Assembly: GCF_001714725.1 (NCBI RefSeq)
Contig: NZ_CP016447.1
Location: 3,343,501 to 3,407,500 of the forward strand
Length of the DNA stretch: 64,000 bases
From: Acidovorax sp. RAC01
GTDB taxonomy: Bacteria; Pseudomonadota; Gammaproteobacteria; Burkholderiales; Burkholderiaceae_C
Direction of reading: 5' to 3'
Position numbers and translations under genes: made by a program. Positions 10,459 through 20,721 of the stretch are shown piece by piece (the stretch's first letter is position 1; each line of letters begins with the position of its first letter). A model generated the notes under the pieces. That model ran no database searches and had not been told where the DNA came from. It worked only from the letters and a program-made list of their open reading frames with translations.

Positions 10459-10518
10459 TTTGCTATACAAATAATAGCTATCAAGGCATATGAATCAAGC
10501 GCTAGCGGCCTAAAACAC
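10459..10518 (-). repeat. Dispersed palindromic repeat, copy 2
   Basis: On the minus strand reads TTTTAGGCCGCTAGCGCTTG, a spacer, then TGATAGCTATTATTTG. It lies between the convergent egtB and metY genes. Confidence 0.7.
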
Positions 10519-10531
10519 TTGAAATTTTCCC

Positions 10532-11815
10532 TCAGACCTGGTTCAGCGCGTTCGCCAGGTCGGCCTGCAGGTCGTCGATGTGCTCAATGCCCACCGACAG
10601 GCGCACCATGCTTTCGCTCACGCCGGCCTTGGCGAGTTCCTCGGGGTTGAGCTGACGGTGCGTGGTCGAGGCCGGGTGCGTGGCCAGCGACTTCGCATCG
10701 CCGATGTTCACAAGGCGTGTAAAGAGCTGCAGAGCGTCCAGAAACCGTGCACCGGCCGCACGCGGGTCGGCATCGCTGCTCTTCAGGCCAAAGCTCAGGA
10801 TGCCCGAAGCCTTGCCGCCCGACTGGCGCTGCACCAGCGCATGGTCGGGGTGGTCGGGCAGGCCGGCGTAGCGCACCCACTCCACCTTGGGATGCTTTTG
10901 CAGGTAGTGGGCAATGGCCAGCGTGTTGTCGCAGATGCGGTCCATGCGCAGCGCCAGGGTTTCAATGCCCTGTAGGATCAGGAACGCGTTGAGCGGTGCC
11001 AGCGCCGCACCGGTATTGCGCAGCGGCACCACGCGTGCGCGGCCGATGAAGGCGGCGGGGCCCAGGGCCTCGGTGTAGACCACGCCGTGGTAGCTCACAT
11101 CGGGCTCGTTCAGGCGCGGAAAGCGCGCCTTGTGCTCCGCCCACGGGAACTTGCCGCTGTCCACAATCGCGCCGCCCACGCTGTTGCCGTGGCCGCCCAG
11201 GTACTTGGTGAGCGAGTGCACCACGATGTCGGCGCCGTGCTCGATGGGGCGCAGCAGGTAGGGGCTGGGCACGGTGTTGTCCACGATCAGCGGGATGCCG
11301 TGCGCATGGGCCACGTCGGCCAGCGCGCGGATGTCCGTCACGTTACCCAGCGGGTTGCCGATGGACTCAATGAAGATCGCCTTGGTGCGCGCATCGATGT
11401 GCTGCGCAAAGCTGGCCGGGTCGCGCGGGTCGGCAAAGCGGGTGGTGATGCCTTGCTGGGGCAGCGTGTGGGCAAACAGGTTGTAGGTGCCGCCGTAGAG
11501 CGTGCTGGCCGACACGATGTTGTCGCCCGCCTCGGCAATGGTCTGGATGGCATAGGTGATGGCGGCCATGCCCGACGCGACAGCCAGCGCAGCAATGCCG
11601 CCCTCTAGCGCTGCCACGCGCTTTTCCAGCACGTCGGTGGTCGGATTCATGATGCGCGTGTAGATGTTGCCCGGCACCTTCAGGTCAAACAGGTCCGCGC
11701 CGTGCTGGGCGCTGTCAAACGCATAGGCCACCGTCTGGTAGATGGGCACCGCCACCGCTTTGGTGGTGGGGTCGGCGCTGTAGCCGGCGTGCACGGCAAG
11801 GGTCTCAAGCTTCAT
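10532..11815 (-). CDS. metY: O-acetylhomoserine sulfhydrylase / aminocarboxypropyltransferase
   Basis: 427 residues, PLP-dependent Cys/Met-metabolism family. [20 protein letters not shown] at the N-terminus, [40 protein letters not shown], and the PLP-lysine segment [20 protein letters not shown] (Lys of SLTKY). It condenses O-acetylhomoserine with sulfide (or methanethiol) to give homocysteine (or methionine), in the cytosol. Length matches MetY (~430) rather than shorter MetB/MetC. Start is ATG 11815, where the family N-terminus begins; in-frame codons upstream to 11875 lack family character. Transcribed alone; fits the sulfur theme of the window. Confidence 0.93.
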   Translation of the reverse strand: MKLETLAVHAGYSADPTTKAVAVPIYQTVAYAFDSAQHGADLFDLKVPGNIYTRIMNPTTDVLEKRVAALEGGIAALAVASGMAAITYAIQTIAEAGDNIVSASTLYGGTYNLFAHTLPQQGITTRFADPRDPASFAQHIDARTKAIFIESIGNPLGNVTDIRALADVAHAHGIPLIVDNTVPSPYLLRPIEHGADIVVHSLTKYLGGHGNSVGGAIVDSGKFPWAEHKARFPRLNEPDVSYHGVVYTEALGPAAFIGRARVVPLRNTGAALAPLNAFLILQGIETLALRMDRICDNTLAIAHYLQKHPKVEWVRYAGLPDHPDHALVQRQSGGKASGILSFGLKSSDADPRAAGARFLDALQLFTRLVNIGDAKSLATHPASTTHRQLNPEELAKAGVSESMVRLSVGIEHIDDLQADLANALNQV

Positions 11816-12068
11816 GGGGCGGTTTCTCCGGGTGTCTGAACAAGGGGATGTGGGCCGGGCCGCTTTGGCCGGCACCTGCGCATTCTTGCAGCGAAGCGGG
11901 GGGCTCTGAACAACGCAATGTCCATTTGCTTATGCGTGCCCCGGTGGGGAGCCGCGCCAGCCCATCGTCGCCTACACACCATCTTGGTGATATGATTTAA
12001 GTGAGAAATTTGCCAATCGATCCAACCGGTGTCGAGAAGATGCAAACCCTGGAAAAGTGGTGATAGTC

Positions 12069-14468
12069 ATGGGCTATACGCCAGAAAATGCCATAAATGA
12101 TTCAAAGCAGCGCTCGTCTGCCAGCATGCCTGCAGACATCGCGCCGCTGCACATAGGCCTGCGCACCCTGCGGCTGGTGTGGCCATTTCTGCTGACGGCC
12201 GTGCTGCTGTGGATGGTGGCGGCGCTGAGCTTTCACTTCGTGTCGGCCGGGCGCGCGTACGTTGGGGGCGAGAGCCTGTGGTCCAAGGGCCAAAAGGATG
12301 CCGTGCAGTGGCTGCACGCCTACCACCGCGACTGCCGTCCCGAGAGTTTTGATGCCTACCGCGAGGCCATGGCCATCCCGATGGGCGACCGGATTGCGCG
12401 GCTCGAGCTGGTCAAGGACGAGCCCGACATGCAGGAGATCCGGCGCGGCTTTCTGCAGGGCCGCAACCAGGCCGAGGACATCCCCGGCATGGTCCGGCTC
12501 GTGCGGTACTTCGGCAATGTGGGCCTGCTGCGCGAGGTGCTGTCCATCTGGGAACGTGCGGAAGACCTGCTGCTGCAGATCGACGCCCTGGCGCAACAAC
12601 TGCACGCCATGGTGCAGGCCCGCTGCGACGACGTGCAGGCGCGCTTGCCGCTCATGGCCGAGGTCACGCGCCTGAATGCCGCGCTCACGCCCCTGCAGCA
12701 ACAGTTTTCGGACACGCTGGGGCAGGCCAACCGGTTCATGCAGCAACTGCTGCTGGGGGCCATGGCGGTGGCGGCAGCGGTGTTTTCGGGTGTGGGCCTG
12801 CTGCTGGCTTCGCGCGGCGTGCACCGCGAGAGCGAATCCGAGCAGTCGCTGGTATTCAGCGAGCAGCGCTACGAACTGGCCGTGGCCGGCAGCAACCAGG
12901 CGCTGTGGGATTACCGCGTTCGCCAGCGCCAGCTGTTTGTGTCCGAAGTGCTGCCGCAGTGGCTGGGCTACGAGCCCAGCGTATTTGCATCGGGAATCCC
13001 GGCCTTCGAGGCCTGCCTGCACCCGGAGGAGCGTGCGGGCGTGATGGATGCGATCTGGGAAAACACGCTGGCGGGGACCCCGTTCGAGCAGGACTTCCGG
13101 CTGCGCAAGGCTGATGGCAGTTACCTGTGGTTTCACATGGCTGGCAAGGCGTTTCATGATGACAAGGGCAAGCCTACGCGTGTTGTCGGCTCCATCCGCG
13201 ACGTGACCGACCGGCGCGAGCTGCAGCGCGCCATTCAGACGGAGCTGCAAGTGCGCCGCGCAGCCATTGCCAGCTTGCGGCAGACGCTCTCTTCGATGAC
13301 TGACGGAGGCGCCGACGGCATGGCTGCGGCGCGCAACCCAGACGACATGGCCGCGATTTCTGCCGCCATCTCTGCCCTGGCCACGCAGCTGCGGCAGAGC
13401 CATGAGCAGCTGGAGGCCGTGCTGGGCCTGAGCCCCGACGGGTTTGCATCGTTTGATGCAGACGGCACGCTGGTGTACGTGAGCCCGGCGTTCACCGAGC
13501 TGACCTCTTTCACTTCGGCCGACGTGCTGGGTTTATCGGAAAAAGACTTTGCGCGGGCGCTGGACCAGCGTTGTGACGCCGCACATGCGCTGGGTTCCCT
13601 GGCCGCCGTGGCGGATGCCGAGCGGGCTGGCCAGCGCTACCTGATCGAGCTGGCCACACCCGAGCGCAAGGTGCTGGCGCTGCAATGGCGCGAGGGCCGC
13701 GGGGCGCAGGTGCAGTCGGTGCTGTGCCTGCGCGACGTGACGCACGAGACCGAAGTGGAGCGCCTCAAGAGCGAATTCCTCACCACGGCCGCCCACGAGC
13801 TACGCACCCCCATGGCCAGCATCTTCGGCTTTGCCGAGCTGATGCACACCCGCGATATGCCGCCTGCCCGCCGTGCACAGGCGCTGGAAGTGGTGTACCG
13901 GCAGTCGCGCATCATGGTGAGCATCATCGACGACCTGTTGAATCTGGGCCGGCTCGAATCCAGCGAAGGTGCGGACATGGAACGCCTGCCGCTGGAACTG
14001 GCGCAAGTGGCGACCGAAGTGCTTGCGGGCTTTCAGGCACCTGAAGGGCGCACTGCGCCGCAATGGCACCTGCAACCTGGTTGCCCGTCGCAGGTGGTGG
14101 GCGACCGGGCCCACCTGCAGCGGGTGCTGGTCAACCTGCTGACCAATGCCTATAAGTATTCGCCTGACGGCGGTGACGTGACGGTATCGCTGGCACCGGG
14201 CCCGACACCGGCCGCGCTGGACCAGCAACGCCCCGGCGTGTGGCTGACGGTGCGCGACCACGGCATCGGCCTGTCGCCCGAGCAGCTGGCGCGGGTGGGC
14301 GAGCGCTTTTACCGGGCCGATGCATCGGGCTCCATCCAGGGCACGGGCCTCGGGGTGAGCATCGTCAAGGAAATCGTGGCCCTGCACCAGGGTGCGCTGG
14401 AGATCGACAGCGTGGTGGGCGAGGGCACTGCGGTGCGCGTGTTTTTGCCGCTGGCGCGCGCGGACTGA
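12069..14468 (+). CDS. Membrane sensor histidine kinase with PAS domains
   Basis: 799 residues. First membrane helix at about 35-60 (LRLVWPFLLTAVLLWMVAAL), a ~160-residue largely helical periplasmic region, second helix at about 225-250 (LLLGAMAVAAAVFSGVGLLL). Then a PAS/PAC (RYELAVAGSNQALWDYRV ... GSIRDVTDRRELQ), a helical linker, a second PAS (LSPDGFASFDADGTLVYVSP), HisKA with TAAHELRTPMASIFGF (His576) and HATPase_c with NLLTNAYKYSPDGG, DHGIGLSPEQLARVGERFY and GTGLGVSIVKEIVALH. All kinase boxes are intact. No response regulator is adjacent, so it is an orphan kinase; signal unknown. ATG 12069 is chosen over the in-frame GTG codons 12 bases upstream. Confidence 0.9.
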   Translation: MGYTPENAINDSKQRSSASMPADIAPLHIGLRTLRLVWPFLLTAVLLWMVAALSFHFVSAGRAYVGGESLWSKGQKDAVQWLHAYHRDCRPESFDAYREAMAIPMGDRIARLELVKDEPDMQEIRRGFLQGRNQAEDIPGMVRLVRYFGNVGLLREVLSIWERAEDLLLQIDALAQQLHAMVQARCDDVQARLPLMAEVTRLNAALTPLQQQFSDTLGQANRFMQQLLLGAMAVAAAVFSGVGLLLASRGVHRESESEQSLVFSEQRYELAVAGSNQALWDYRVRQRQLFVSEVLPQWLGYEPSVFASGIPAFEACLHPEERAGVMDAIWENTLAGTPFEQDFRLRKADGSYLWFHMAGKAFHDDKGKPTRVVGSIRDVTDRRELQRAIQTELQVRRAAIASLRQTLSSMTDGGADGMAAARNPDDMAAISAAISALATQLRQSHEQLEAVLGLSPDGFASFDADGTLVYVSPAFTELTSFTSADVLGLSEKDFARALDQRCDAAHALGSLAAVADAERAGQRYLIELATPERKVLALQWREGRGAQVQSVLCLRDVTHETEVERLKSEFLTTAAHELRTPMASIFGFAELMHTRDMPPARRAQALEVVYRQSRIMVSIIDDLLNLGRLESSEGADMERLPLELAQVATEVLAGFQAPEGRTAPQWHLQPGCPSQVVGDRAHLQRVLVNLLTNAYKYSPDGGDVTVSLAPGPTPAALDQQRPGVWLTVRDHGIGLSPEQLARVGERFYRADASGSIQGTGLGVSIVKEIVALHQGALEIDSVVGEGTAVRVFLPLARAD

Positions 14469-14512
14469 GTCAACGGCTTTGCGGCCGTCAGGCTCAGCCA
14501 CCGGGCCCTTGG

Positions 14513-17185
14513 TTAGCCCTCCTCGCGGCGGCGCTTGCGCCAGGCTTTTTCCAGCTCTACCGCCACGCCGACAACCAGCGCCGCTGCCACGCACACGCCC
14601 AGCTCGGCCAGGGTCAGCGGCTCGGTCTTGAAGACCGGGTTCAGTGCGGGCACGTAGATCGTGGCCATCTGCAGGCCAAACGTGAGCACCACGGCGCCCA
14701 GCAGGGGGCGGTTGCTCAGCAGGCCGATGCGCCACAGGGGCTGCTGCTCCGAGCGGATGGCCATCACATGCACCATCTGCGCCAGCGTCAGCACCGTGAA
14801 CACCATGGTTTGCCAGTGCTCGCGCCCGGTGTGCAGCGCCCAGGCCTGCACCGCCAGGCACAGCCCGCCAATGAGCAGGCCCACGCCCAGGATGTGCTGC
14901 CACATGCCGTGCGCAAACAGGCTCTCCTGCGGAGGCCGCGGGGGGCGCTGCATGATGCCGGGCTCGGCCGGTTCTGCCGCCAGCGCCAGGCCGGGCAGGC
15001 CATCGGTAACAAGGTTGACCCACAGGATGTGGATGGGCTGCAGCGGAATCGGCAGCAGCAGCAGCGGGGCCAGAAAGATCGTCCAGATCTCGCCCGAATT
15101 GCCCGTCATGGCGTAGCGCACAAACTTGCGGATGTTGTCGTAGATGCGGCGGCCTTCGCGCACCGCCGCCACGATGCTGGCGAAGTTGTCGTCCAGCAGC
15201 ACCAGGCTCGCTGCCTCGCGCGCCACATCGGTGCCGCCCTGGCCCATGGCCACGCCGATGTCGGCACGCTTGAGCGCCGGGGCGTCGTTCACGCCGTCGC
15301 CCGTCATGGCCACAAAGTGGCCTTGCGCCTGCAGCGCCTCGACGATGCGGATCTTCTGCGCCGGGTCCACGCGGGCATACACGCGCACCTGTTCGACGCG
15401 AGCCCGCAGGGCGGCATCGTCCATGCCGGCAAGGTCGGCACCCGTCAGCACGGGTGCGTCCGGGTCCTGCACGATGCCCAGCCGGTGGGCAATGGCGCGC
15501 GCGGTGGCCGGGTGGTCGCCGGTGATCATGACGGGCGTGATGCCCGCGCTGATGCAGTCGCGCACCGCCGCCTGTGCTTCGGCCCGGGGCGGGTCGATGA
15601 GCGCGATCAGCCCCAGCAGGTGCAGCTGGCTTTCCACCGCGTCGATGTCGTTGGTGTCGGGCAGCCGGGTATGGTCGCGCCGGGCCAGCGCCAGCACGCG
15701 CAGCCCTTGCGTGGCCAGGCGGCTGGCGCTGGCCAGCACGGCATCGGCGTTGAGCGGCGCCGGGCCATCGGGCGTCCACTGGCGGGTGCAGCGCGGCAGC
15801 ACGGATTCCGGCGCGCCCTTGGTGTAGGCCACCAGGCCGGGGTGCGCCCCGTGGGCCACCTGGTGGAAGGTGGTCATGCGCTTGCGGTCCGAGTCGAACG
15901 GCTGCTCCTGCACGCGCGGGCAGGCGGCCTCCAGCGCGGTCTTTTCCAGGCCGCCCGCGTGTGCGGCCAGCACCAGTGCGGTTTCGGTGGGATCCCCTTG
16001 CCAGTGGGCGCCGGCCTGCGCCGCGCCTGGCTTGCTGCCTTCGCCCGGGCCCGCCGTGGCGTCGTTGCACAGCGCGGCGGCGCGCAGCGCCTCGGCATGC
16101 ACGGGGCCGGGCAGCGGATCGCCGGGCACCCAGGTTTGGCCGTGCGCCAGCAACAGCTCGGCATGCATGCGGTTTTGCGTGAGGGTGCCAGTCTTGTCCG
16201 AGCAGATGGTGGTGACCGAGCCCAGCGTTTCCACCGACGGCAGGCGCCGCACCAGCGCGTTCGCCGCCACCATGCGGCGTGCACCCAGCGCCAGCAGCAC
16301 CGTGACCACGGCGGGCAGGGCCTCCGGGATCGCTGCCACTGCGAGGCTGATGGCCGTGAGGGCCATCAGCAGCGGTGCCTCGCCGCGCAAGATACCCACC
16401 ACGAATATGACGGCGCAGATGCCCAGCACCGCCAGGGCCAGGCGCTTGCCAAAGGCCGCCAGCCGCAACTGCAGGGGCGTGCTGCGCTCGTCGGTATCCA
16501 GCAGCGTGGCCACCTTGCCCAGCTCGGTGCGCATGCCGGTGGCCACCACCACGCCGCGTGCCCGGCCATGGGTGGCGGTGGTGCCCTTGAAGGCCATGTT
16601 GGTGCAGTCGCCCAGGGCTCCCACGTCTTCCGCTGCCAGGGCCTGCGTCTGTTTGGCGACGGTGATGGATTCGCCCGTCAGCGCCGATTCATCCACCTGC
16701 AGCTGCGCAATCTCGATGAGCCGCAGGTCGGCCGGAATCTGGTTACCGGCTTCCAGGAGCACGATGTCGCCGGGCACCAGCGCGCTGGCGGGCACCACCT
16801 GCACCGCACCGCCGCGCAGCACCGTGGCATGCGCTGCCGCCAGCTGGCGCAGCGCCGCCATGGCCTGGTCGGCGCGCCAGGCCTGCACAAAGCCGATGAC
16901 GGCGTTGAGCACCACGATGACGAGGATCACCAGCGTGTCGGTGACTTCGCCCACCAGCCCTGCGATGGCGGCTGCTCCGAGCAACACCAGCACCATGAAG
17001 TCCTTGAACTGGTCGGCCAGCAGATGCCACCAGGGGCGGTCTGGTCCGGTGGCCAGCTCATTGGCGCCGTGGGTGGCGCTGCGGCGCAGTGCCTCGTCGG
17101 CATGCAGGCCCGCGTCAGGCGCGACGCCGTGGGCCTGGGCGACGGCTTCGGGGGTGTGGAGGTGGGGAGCGTTGGAAGGGGGCAT
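14513..17185 (-). CDS. P-type cation-transporting ATPase (P2-type, Ca2+-ATPase-like)
   Basis: 890 residues. Order: N-terminal cation-ATPase domain (EAVAQAHGVAPDAG ... HGANEL), two membrane helices, actuator domain with DESALTGES, helices including the PEALP ion-site motif, phosphorylation motif SDKTGTLTQN (Asp at about residue 330), nucleotide domain, hinge MTGDGVNDAPALKRADIG, and C-terminal helices. Motifs and layout fit P2 (Ca2+ or other divalent/monovalent) pumps of the inner membrane, not heavy-metal P1B pumps, as no CPC motif or N-terminal metal-binding domain is seen. The ion cannot be decided. Start taken at ATG 17185; an in-frame start at 17212 is also possible. Convergent with the histidine kinase gene; 36 bases downstream of rlhA. 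Confidence 0.9.
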   Translation of the reverse strand: MPPSNAPHLHTPEAVAQAHGVAPDAGLHADEALRRSATHGANELATGPDRPWWHLLADQFKDFMVLVLLGAAAIAGLVGEVTDTLVILVIVVLNAVIGFVQAWRADQAMAALRQLAAAHATVLRGGAVQVVPASALVPGDIVLLEAGNQIPADLRLIEIAQLQVDESALTGESITVAKQTQALAAEDVGALGDCTNMAFKGTTATHGRARGVVVATGMRTELGKVATLLDTDERSTPLQLRLAAFGKRLALAVLGICAVIFVVGILRGEAPLLMALTAISLAVAAIPEALPAVVTVLLALGARRMVAANALVRRLPSVETLGSVTTICSDKTGTLTQNRMHAELLLAHGQTWVPGDPLPGPVHAEALRAAALCNDATAGPGEGSKPGAAQAGAHWQGDPTETALVLAAHAGGLEKTALEAACPRVQEQPFDSDRKRMTTFHQVAHGAHPGLVAYTKGAPESVLPRCTRQWTPDGPAPLNADAVLASASRLATQGLRVLALARRDHTRLPDTNDIDAVESQLHLLGLIALIDPPRAEAQAAVRDCISAGITPVMITGDHPATARAIAHRLGIVQDPDAPVLTGADLAGMDDAALRARVEQVRVYARVDPAQKIRIVEALQAQGHFVAMTGDGVNDAPALKRADIGVAMGQGGTDVAREAASLVLLDDNFASIVAAVREGRRIYDNIRKFVRYAMTGNSGEIWTIFLAPLLLLPIPLQPIHILWVNLVTDGLPGLALAAEPAEPGIMQRPPRPPQESLFAHGMWQHILGVGLLIGGLCLAVQAWALHTGREHWQTMVFTVLTLAQMVHVMAIRSEQQPLWRIGLLSNRPLLGAVVLTFGLQMATIYVPALNPVFKTEPLTLAELGVCVAAALVVGVAVELEKAWRKRRREEG

Positions 17186-17221
17186 GCGGCAGGCGAAACG
17201 GTGCGGCCGCACGCCGGTGCG

Positions 17222-19225
17222 TCAGTGCGCGTTTTGCGGCCGGGCTTTGTAGAAGGTCAGAGGGATGTCTTTGGCCTGGTTGAGCACCTGGCGCTTGATC
17301 TTGCCCACCACGTGCATTTCACAGGGCTTGCAGTCAAAGCGCAAGGTCAGCTTTTCCTTGCCGTTGATCAGCATCAAGGGTTCGGCCTTGATGGTGCCCT
17401 GCACGCCGGTGACGCCCTTGGCCTGCTTGGGGCACAGGCTCATGGAAAAGCGCACGCAGTGCTTGGTGATCATGAGGCTGACTTCGCCTTCCTCTTCGTG
17501 CGCCTCGTAGGCCGCGTCGATCACCTTCACGCCGTGGCGCACGTAGAAGTCGTGGGCCTTGTGGTTGAACACGTTGCCCAGGAACGAGAGTGTGTCTTCG
17601 GGGTAGGGCGCAGGCGGCTCTACCGGCGTGGCGCGCGGCAGACGGGCAAAGTTGCGGGCGCGGTTGGCCTCGAGGTCGGCCACGGCATCGCGGCGCAGCG
17701 CGTTGAGCACCGAGGCGGGCACAAACCACGGCTGCGACAGCTGCAGTGCAATGTCGTGCACCGCAAAGACCGTGGCGCCAAAGCGGCCCAGTTGCTCGCG
17801 CAGGCTGGCCTCGGCCTTGGCGGTGTCGGTGGCTGGCTGGTGGGGCTGCTGCACGTTGGCGCTGCCCACATTGCCGTCCTCGTCGGTCAGCATCAGGCTG
17901 AAGCCGGTGGGCGTTTCGCTCAGGTGCGTCCACAGGCCGATGCGGCGGTCGCTGGACTTTTTCTCCAGCGTGCGCACCCAGTCCATGTCGCGGTTGCGGT
18001 TGATCTCGGTGCCCTTGCGCAGGTCCTTGAAGCCATCCATCGGGTCTTTGGGGTACACGCGCCACTGGCCGACGCTGCGGGCCGACACGGGCTCGGCCAC
18101 GTTGATGGCCATGCCCACCAGCTCCTTGTGCAGGTCGTAGTAGCACAGGCCGTCGCCGTTGTGCAGCACCGTGCTGGGGTCGCTCACTTCCAGCTCCACA
18201 AAGTCGGGGCCGACCTTGGTCACCCAGCCAATCGCCTGGCCCGGGTTCTTGGGAGTGTCGAAGGCGCCGATGTCTTCCTTGCGGCCAGTGACGAAGTAGT
18301 CGGTGAACTCGCGGTTGAAGTTCTGCAGCGGGTCGGGGGTGAAGGTGAAGGTGGTGCGCCCGCTGGATGAGCGGGACAGCGGCCGGCCCTGGGCCTCGCG
18401 CTCTTCGATGATCTCGTCGAGCAGCGTGCGGTAGTGGGCGGTGATGTTCTTCACATAGCCCATGTCCTTGTAGCGCCCTTCGATCTTGAAGCTGCGCACG
18501 CCCGCATCGATGAGCGCGCGCAGGTTGTCGCTCTGGTTGTTGTCCTTCATGCTCAGCACATGCTTGTCGTGCGCAATAAAGCGGCCCTGCGCATCGGTCA
18601 CCTGGTAGGGCAGGCGGCAGGCCTGGCTGCAGTCGCCCCGGTTGGCGCTGCGGCCGGTTTGCGCATGGCTGATGTTGCACTGGCCGCTGTAGGCCACGCA
18701 CAGTGCGCCGTGGATGAAGAACTCGATGTTGGCGCGGCCAGGCGCATCGACCGACCCCAGGGCCTTGTGCACGGCGGCGATCTGCTGCACCGTCAGCTCG
18801 CGTGCCAGCACGATCTGAGACAGGCCGCAGTCCTGCAGAAAGCGGGCTTTTTCGGGGGTGCGGATGTCGGTCTGGGTGCTGGCGTGCAGCTGGATGGGGG
18901 GCAGGTCGATTTCGAGGAGGCCCATGTCCTGGATGATGAGCGCATCGGCGCCGGCCTCGTACACCTGCCAGGCCATCTGGCGCGCGGCTTCCAACTCGTC
19001 GTCGCGCAGGATGGTGTTGAGCGTGATGAAGATGCGGCTGTTGAAGCGGTGCGCGTGCTTCACCAGGCGTTCGATGTCGCGGATGTCGTTGCCAGCGCCA
19101 GCCCGTGCGCCAAAGGCCGGGCCGCCGATGTAGACGGCGTCGGCGCCGTGGTTGATGGCTTCGATGCCAATGTCTGCGTCGCGCGCAGGCGAGAGCAGTT
19201 CGAGCTGGTGGGGCAGGAGAGACAT
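17222..19225 (-). CDS. rlhA: U32-family 23S rRNA C2501 hydroxylase
   Basis: 667 residues, peptidase-U32-like. Strong match to E. coli RlhA (YdcP): LELLSPARDADIGIEAINHG, GADAVYIGGPAFGARAGAGN, DALIIQDMGLLEIDLPPIQL, FFIHGALCVAYSGQCNISHA, GDCSQACRLPYQVTDAQG, and a C-terminal CDCK-like segment ending FDCKPCEMHVVGKIKRQV. Length separates it from the shorter U32 proteins TrhP (YegQ) and UbiU/V. RlhA makes 5-hydroxycytidine at 23S rRNA position 2501 using prephenate-derived chemistry; the conserved cysteines may hold an iron-sulfur cluster (known for U32 relatives). Start ATG 19225. Probably co-transcribed with the downstream ATPase, with no evident functional link. Confidence 0.92.
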   Translation of the reverse strand: MSLLPHQLELLSPARDADIGIEAINHGADAVYIGGPAFGARAGAGNDIRDIERLVKHAHRFNSRIFITLNTILRDDELEAARQMAWQVYEAGADALIIQDMGLLEIDLPPIQLHASTQTDIRTPEKARFLQDCGLSQIVLARELTVQQIAAVHKALGSVDAPGRANIEFFIHGALCVAYSGQCNISHAQTGRSANRGDCSQACRLPYQVTDAQGRFIAHDKHVLSMKDNNQSDNLRALIDAGVRSFKIEGRYKDMGYVKNITAHYRTLLDEIIEEREAQGRPLSRSSSGRTTFTFTPDPLQNFNREFTDYFVTGRKEDIGAFDTPKNPGQAIGWVTKVGPDFVELEVSDPSTVLHNGDGLCYYDLHKELVGMAINVAEPVSARSVGQWRVYPKDPMDGFKDLRKGTEINRNRDMDWVRTLEKKSSDRRIGLWTHLSETPTGFSLMLTDEDGNVGSANVQQPHQPATDTAKAEASLREQLGRFGATVFAVHDIALQLSQPWFVPASVLNALRRDAVADLEANRARNFARLPRATPVEPPAPYPEDTLSFLGNVFNHKAHDFYVRHGVKVIDAAYEAHEEEGEVSLMITKHCVRFSMSLCPKQAKGVTGVQGTIKAEPLMLINGKEKLTLRFDCKPCEMHVVGKIKRQVLNQAKDIPLTFYKARPQNAH

Positions 19226-19452
19226 GGGCGGGATTATCCCAGCCGCCCGCCGGTCGGGCCATGGCACATCGCGGCGGCAGGAATAGCGGCGCAGCCGTTC
19301 GGTTCTGTTTCATAAGCAAACGTAATGGGAAATGCTAATTGCTAAGTTTGCATATCATTTCCCGGATCGGGCCCCTGGCGTGGCTAGGATGCGGGCTTCG
19401 CTGCGGCCACCCCGGGCTTGCGGCGCTGCCCCCCGCTTTCTGGAGAAACCCC

Positions 19453-20607
19453 TTGCGCCTCGCTTTTTCGCCCCGTCTTTCCCGTTCCGCGGCAGCTGCC
19501 GTGGCTGCATGCTCGCTGCTGGCGGCCCCTGTGTTTGCCCAGGATGTGCAGACCGTCAAGATCGCCCATGCAGGCCCTGTGTCGGGCGGCATTGCCCACA
19601 TCGGCAAGGACACCGAAAACGGTGTGCGCCTGGCGATTGACGACCTCAATGCCCAAAACCTCGTGATCGGCGGCAAGAAGATCAAGTTTGAAATTGCCGC
19701 GGAAGATGACGCGGGCGACCCGCGCCAGGCCACCGCCGTGGCGCAAAAGCTGTGTGACCAGAAGGTGGCGGGCGTGGTGGGCCACCTACAGTCGGGCACG
19801 TCGATCCCTGCATCCACCGTGTATGACCGGTGCGGCCTGCCGCACATCACGGCGTCGGCGTCCAACCCCGACCTGACCAAGCCAGGCTACAAGACGTCGT
19901 TTCGCCTGATCGCCAACGACAACGCCCTGGGCGCTGCGCTCGCGCTGTTTGCGGCCGACCACCTCAAGCTCAAGTCGGTGGCCATCATTGATGACCGCAC
20001 GGCCTACGGCCAGGGCGTGGCCGCGGTGTTCAAGGCGACTGCGCTGCAAAAGGGTCTGAAGGTGGTGGGCGAGGAGTTCACCAACGACAAGGCCACCGAT
20101 TTCATGGCCATCCTCACGTCGCTCAAGAGCAAAAAGCCCGACGCGGTGTTCTACGGCGGCCTGGATGCGCAGGCCGGCCCCATGCTGCGCCAGATGGAGC
20201 AGCTGGGCCTGGGCGGCGTGAAGTTCTTTGGCGGCGATGCGCTGTGCACTGAAAAGCTGCCTGAACTGTCGGGCAAGACCCCCGCGCTGCGCAACGTGAC
20301 CTGCGCCACCGGTGGCGCATCGGTGGACAAGATGCAGGGCGGGGCCGACTGGAAAAAGCGCTACGACGCGAAGTTCCCCGGCCAGTTCCAGATCTACAGC
20401 CCGTATGCCTACGACGCAGCCATGGTGCTCGCCGACGCAATGAAGCGCGCCAACTCGGTCGATCCCAAGGTGTTCACGCCCTTCATCGCCAAGGCCGACT
20501 ACAAGGGCGTGACTGCCAACATCGCCTTCACCGCCAAGGGCGAGCTGACGACACCCGCCGTGACTCTGTACACCTTCAAGGACGGTAGCCGCGTGGCGCT
20601 GAACTGA
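19453..20607 (+). CDS. Branched-chain amino-acid-type ABC substrate-binding protein
   Basis: 384 residues, periplasmic binding protein of the LivJ/LivK (type I) family. Signal peptide RSAAAAVAACSLLAAPVFAQ, then VKIAHAGPVSGGIAHIGKD, NGVRLAIDDLNAQN, FEIAAEDDAGDPRQATAVAQ, and PDAVFYGGLDAQAGPMLRQM. Ligand is probably a branched-chain or related amino acid. The start is put at TTG 19453 because TGGAGAAACCCC precedes it with good spacing and the signal peptide starts there; upstream in-frame codons (to 19339) spell no signal sequence. No permease or ATPase genes adjoin it, so it is an orphan receptor relying on a transporter elsewhere. Confidence 0.88.
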   Translation: MRLAFSPRLSRSAAAAVAACSLLAAPVFAQDVQTVKIAHAGPVSGGIAHIGKDTENGVRLAIDDLNAQNLVIGGKKIKFEIAAEDDAGDPRQATAVAQKLCDQKVAGVVGHLQSGTSIPASTVYDRCGLPHITASASNPDLTKPGYKTSFRLIANDNALGAALALFAADHLKLKSVAIIDDRTAYGQGVAAVFKATALQKGLKVVGEEFTNDKATDFMAILTSLKSKKPDAVFYGGLDAQAGPMLRQMEQLGLGGVKFFGGDALCTEKLPELSGKTPALRNVTCATGGASVDKMQGGADWKKRYDAKFPGQFQIYSPYAYDAAMVLADAMKRANSVDPKVFTPFIAKADYKGVTANIAFTAKGELTTPAVTLYTFKDGSRVALN

Positions 20608-20626
20608 GGCGGTCGCCGGAGTTCGC

Positions 20627-20654
20627 AAAACGGCCGCCCTGTGCGGCCGTTTTC
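20627..20654 (+). terminator. Rho-independent terminator after the binding-protein gene
   Basis: Hairpin AAAACGGCCG-CCCTGTG-CGGCCGTTTT; GC stem flanked by A and T runs, 19 bases after the stop codon. Confidence 0.85.
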
Positions 20655-20721
20655 GTTGGGGCAGGGCGGACAGCGCTTCCCTTACAGTCGGACCCTGTCG
20701 CTGCGGCAAGGAGCAAGAAGC

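Noticed and set aside
14240..18370. A 1376-codon plus-strand open frame across the P-type ATPase and rlhA
   Set aside because: It is His/Gln/Gly/Ala-rich, without motifs, and antisense to two genes with complete family motifs. Long antisense frames are expected in GC-rich DNA.
19339..19452. Upstream ATG as the start of the ABC binding protein
   Set aside because: The extra residues (LGCGLRCGHPGLAALPP) give no signal peptide, while TTG 19453 has a good ribosome-binding site and starts one.
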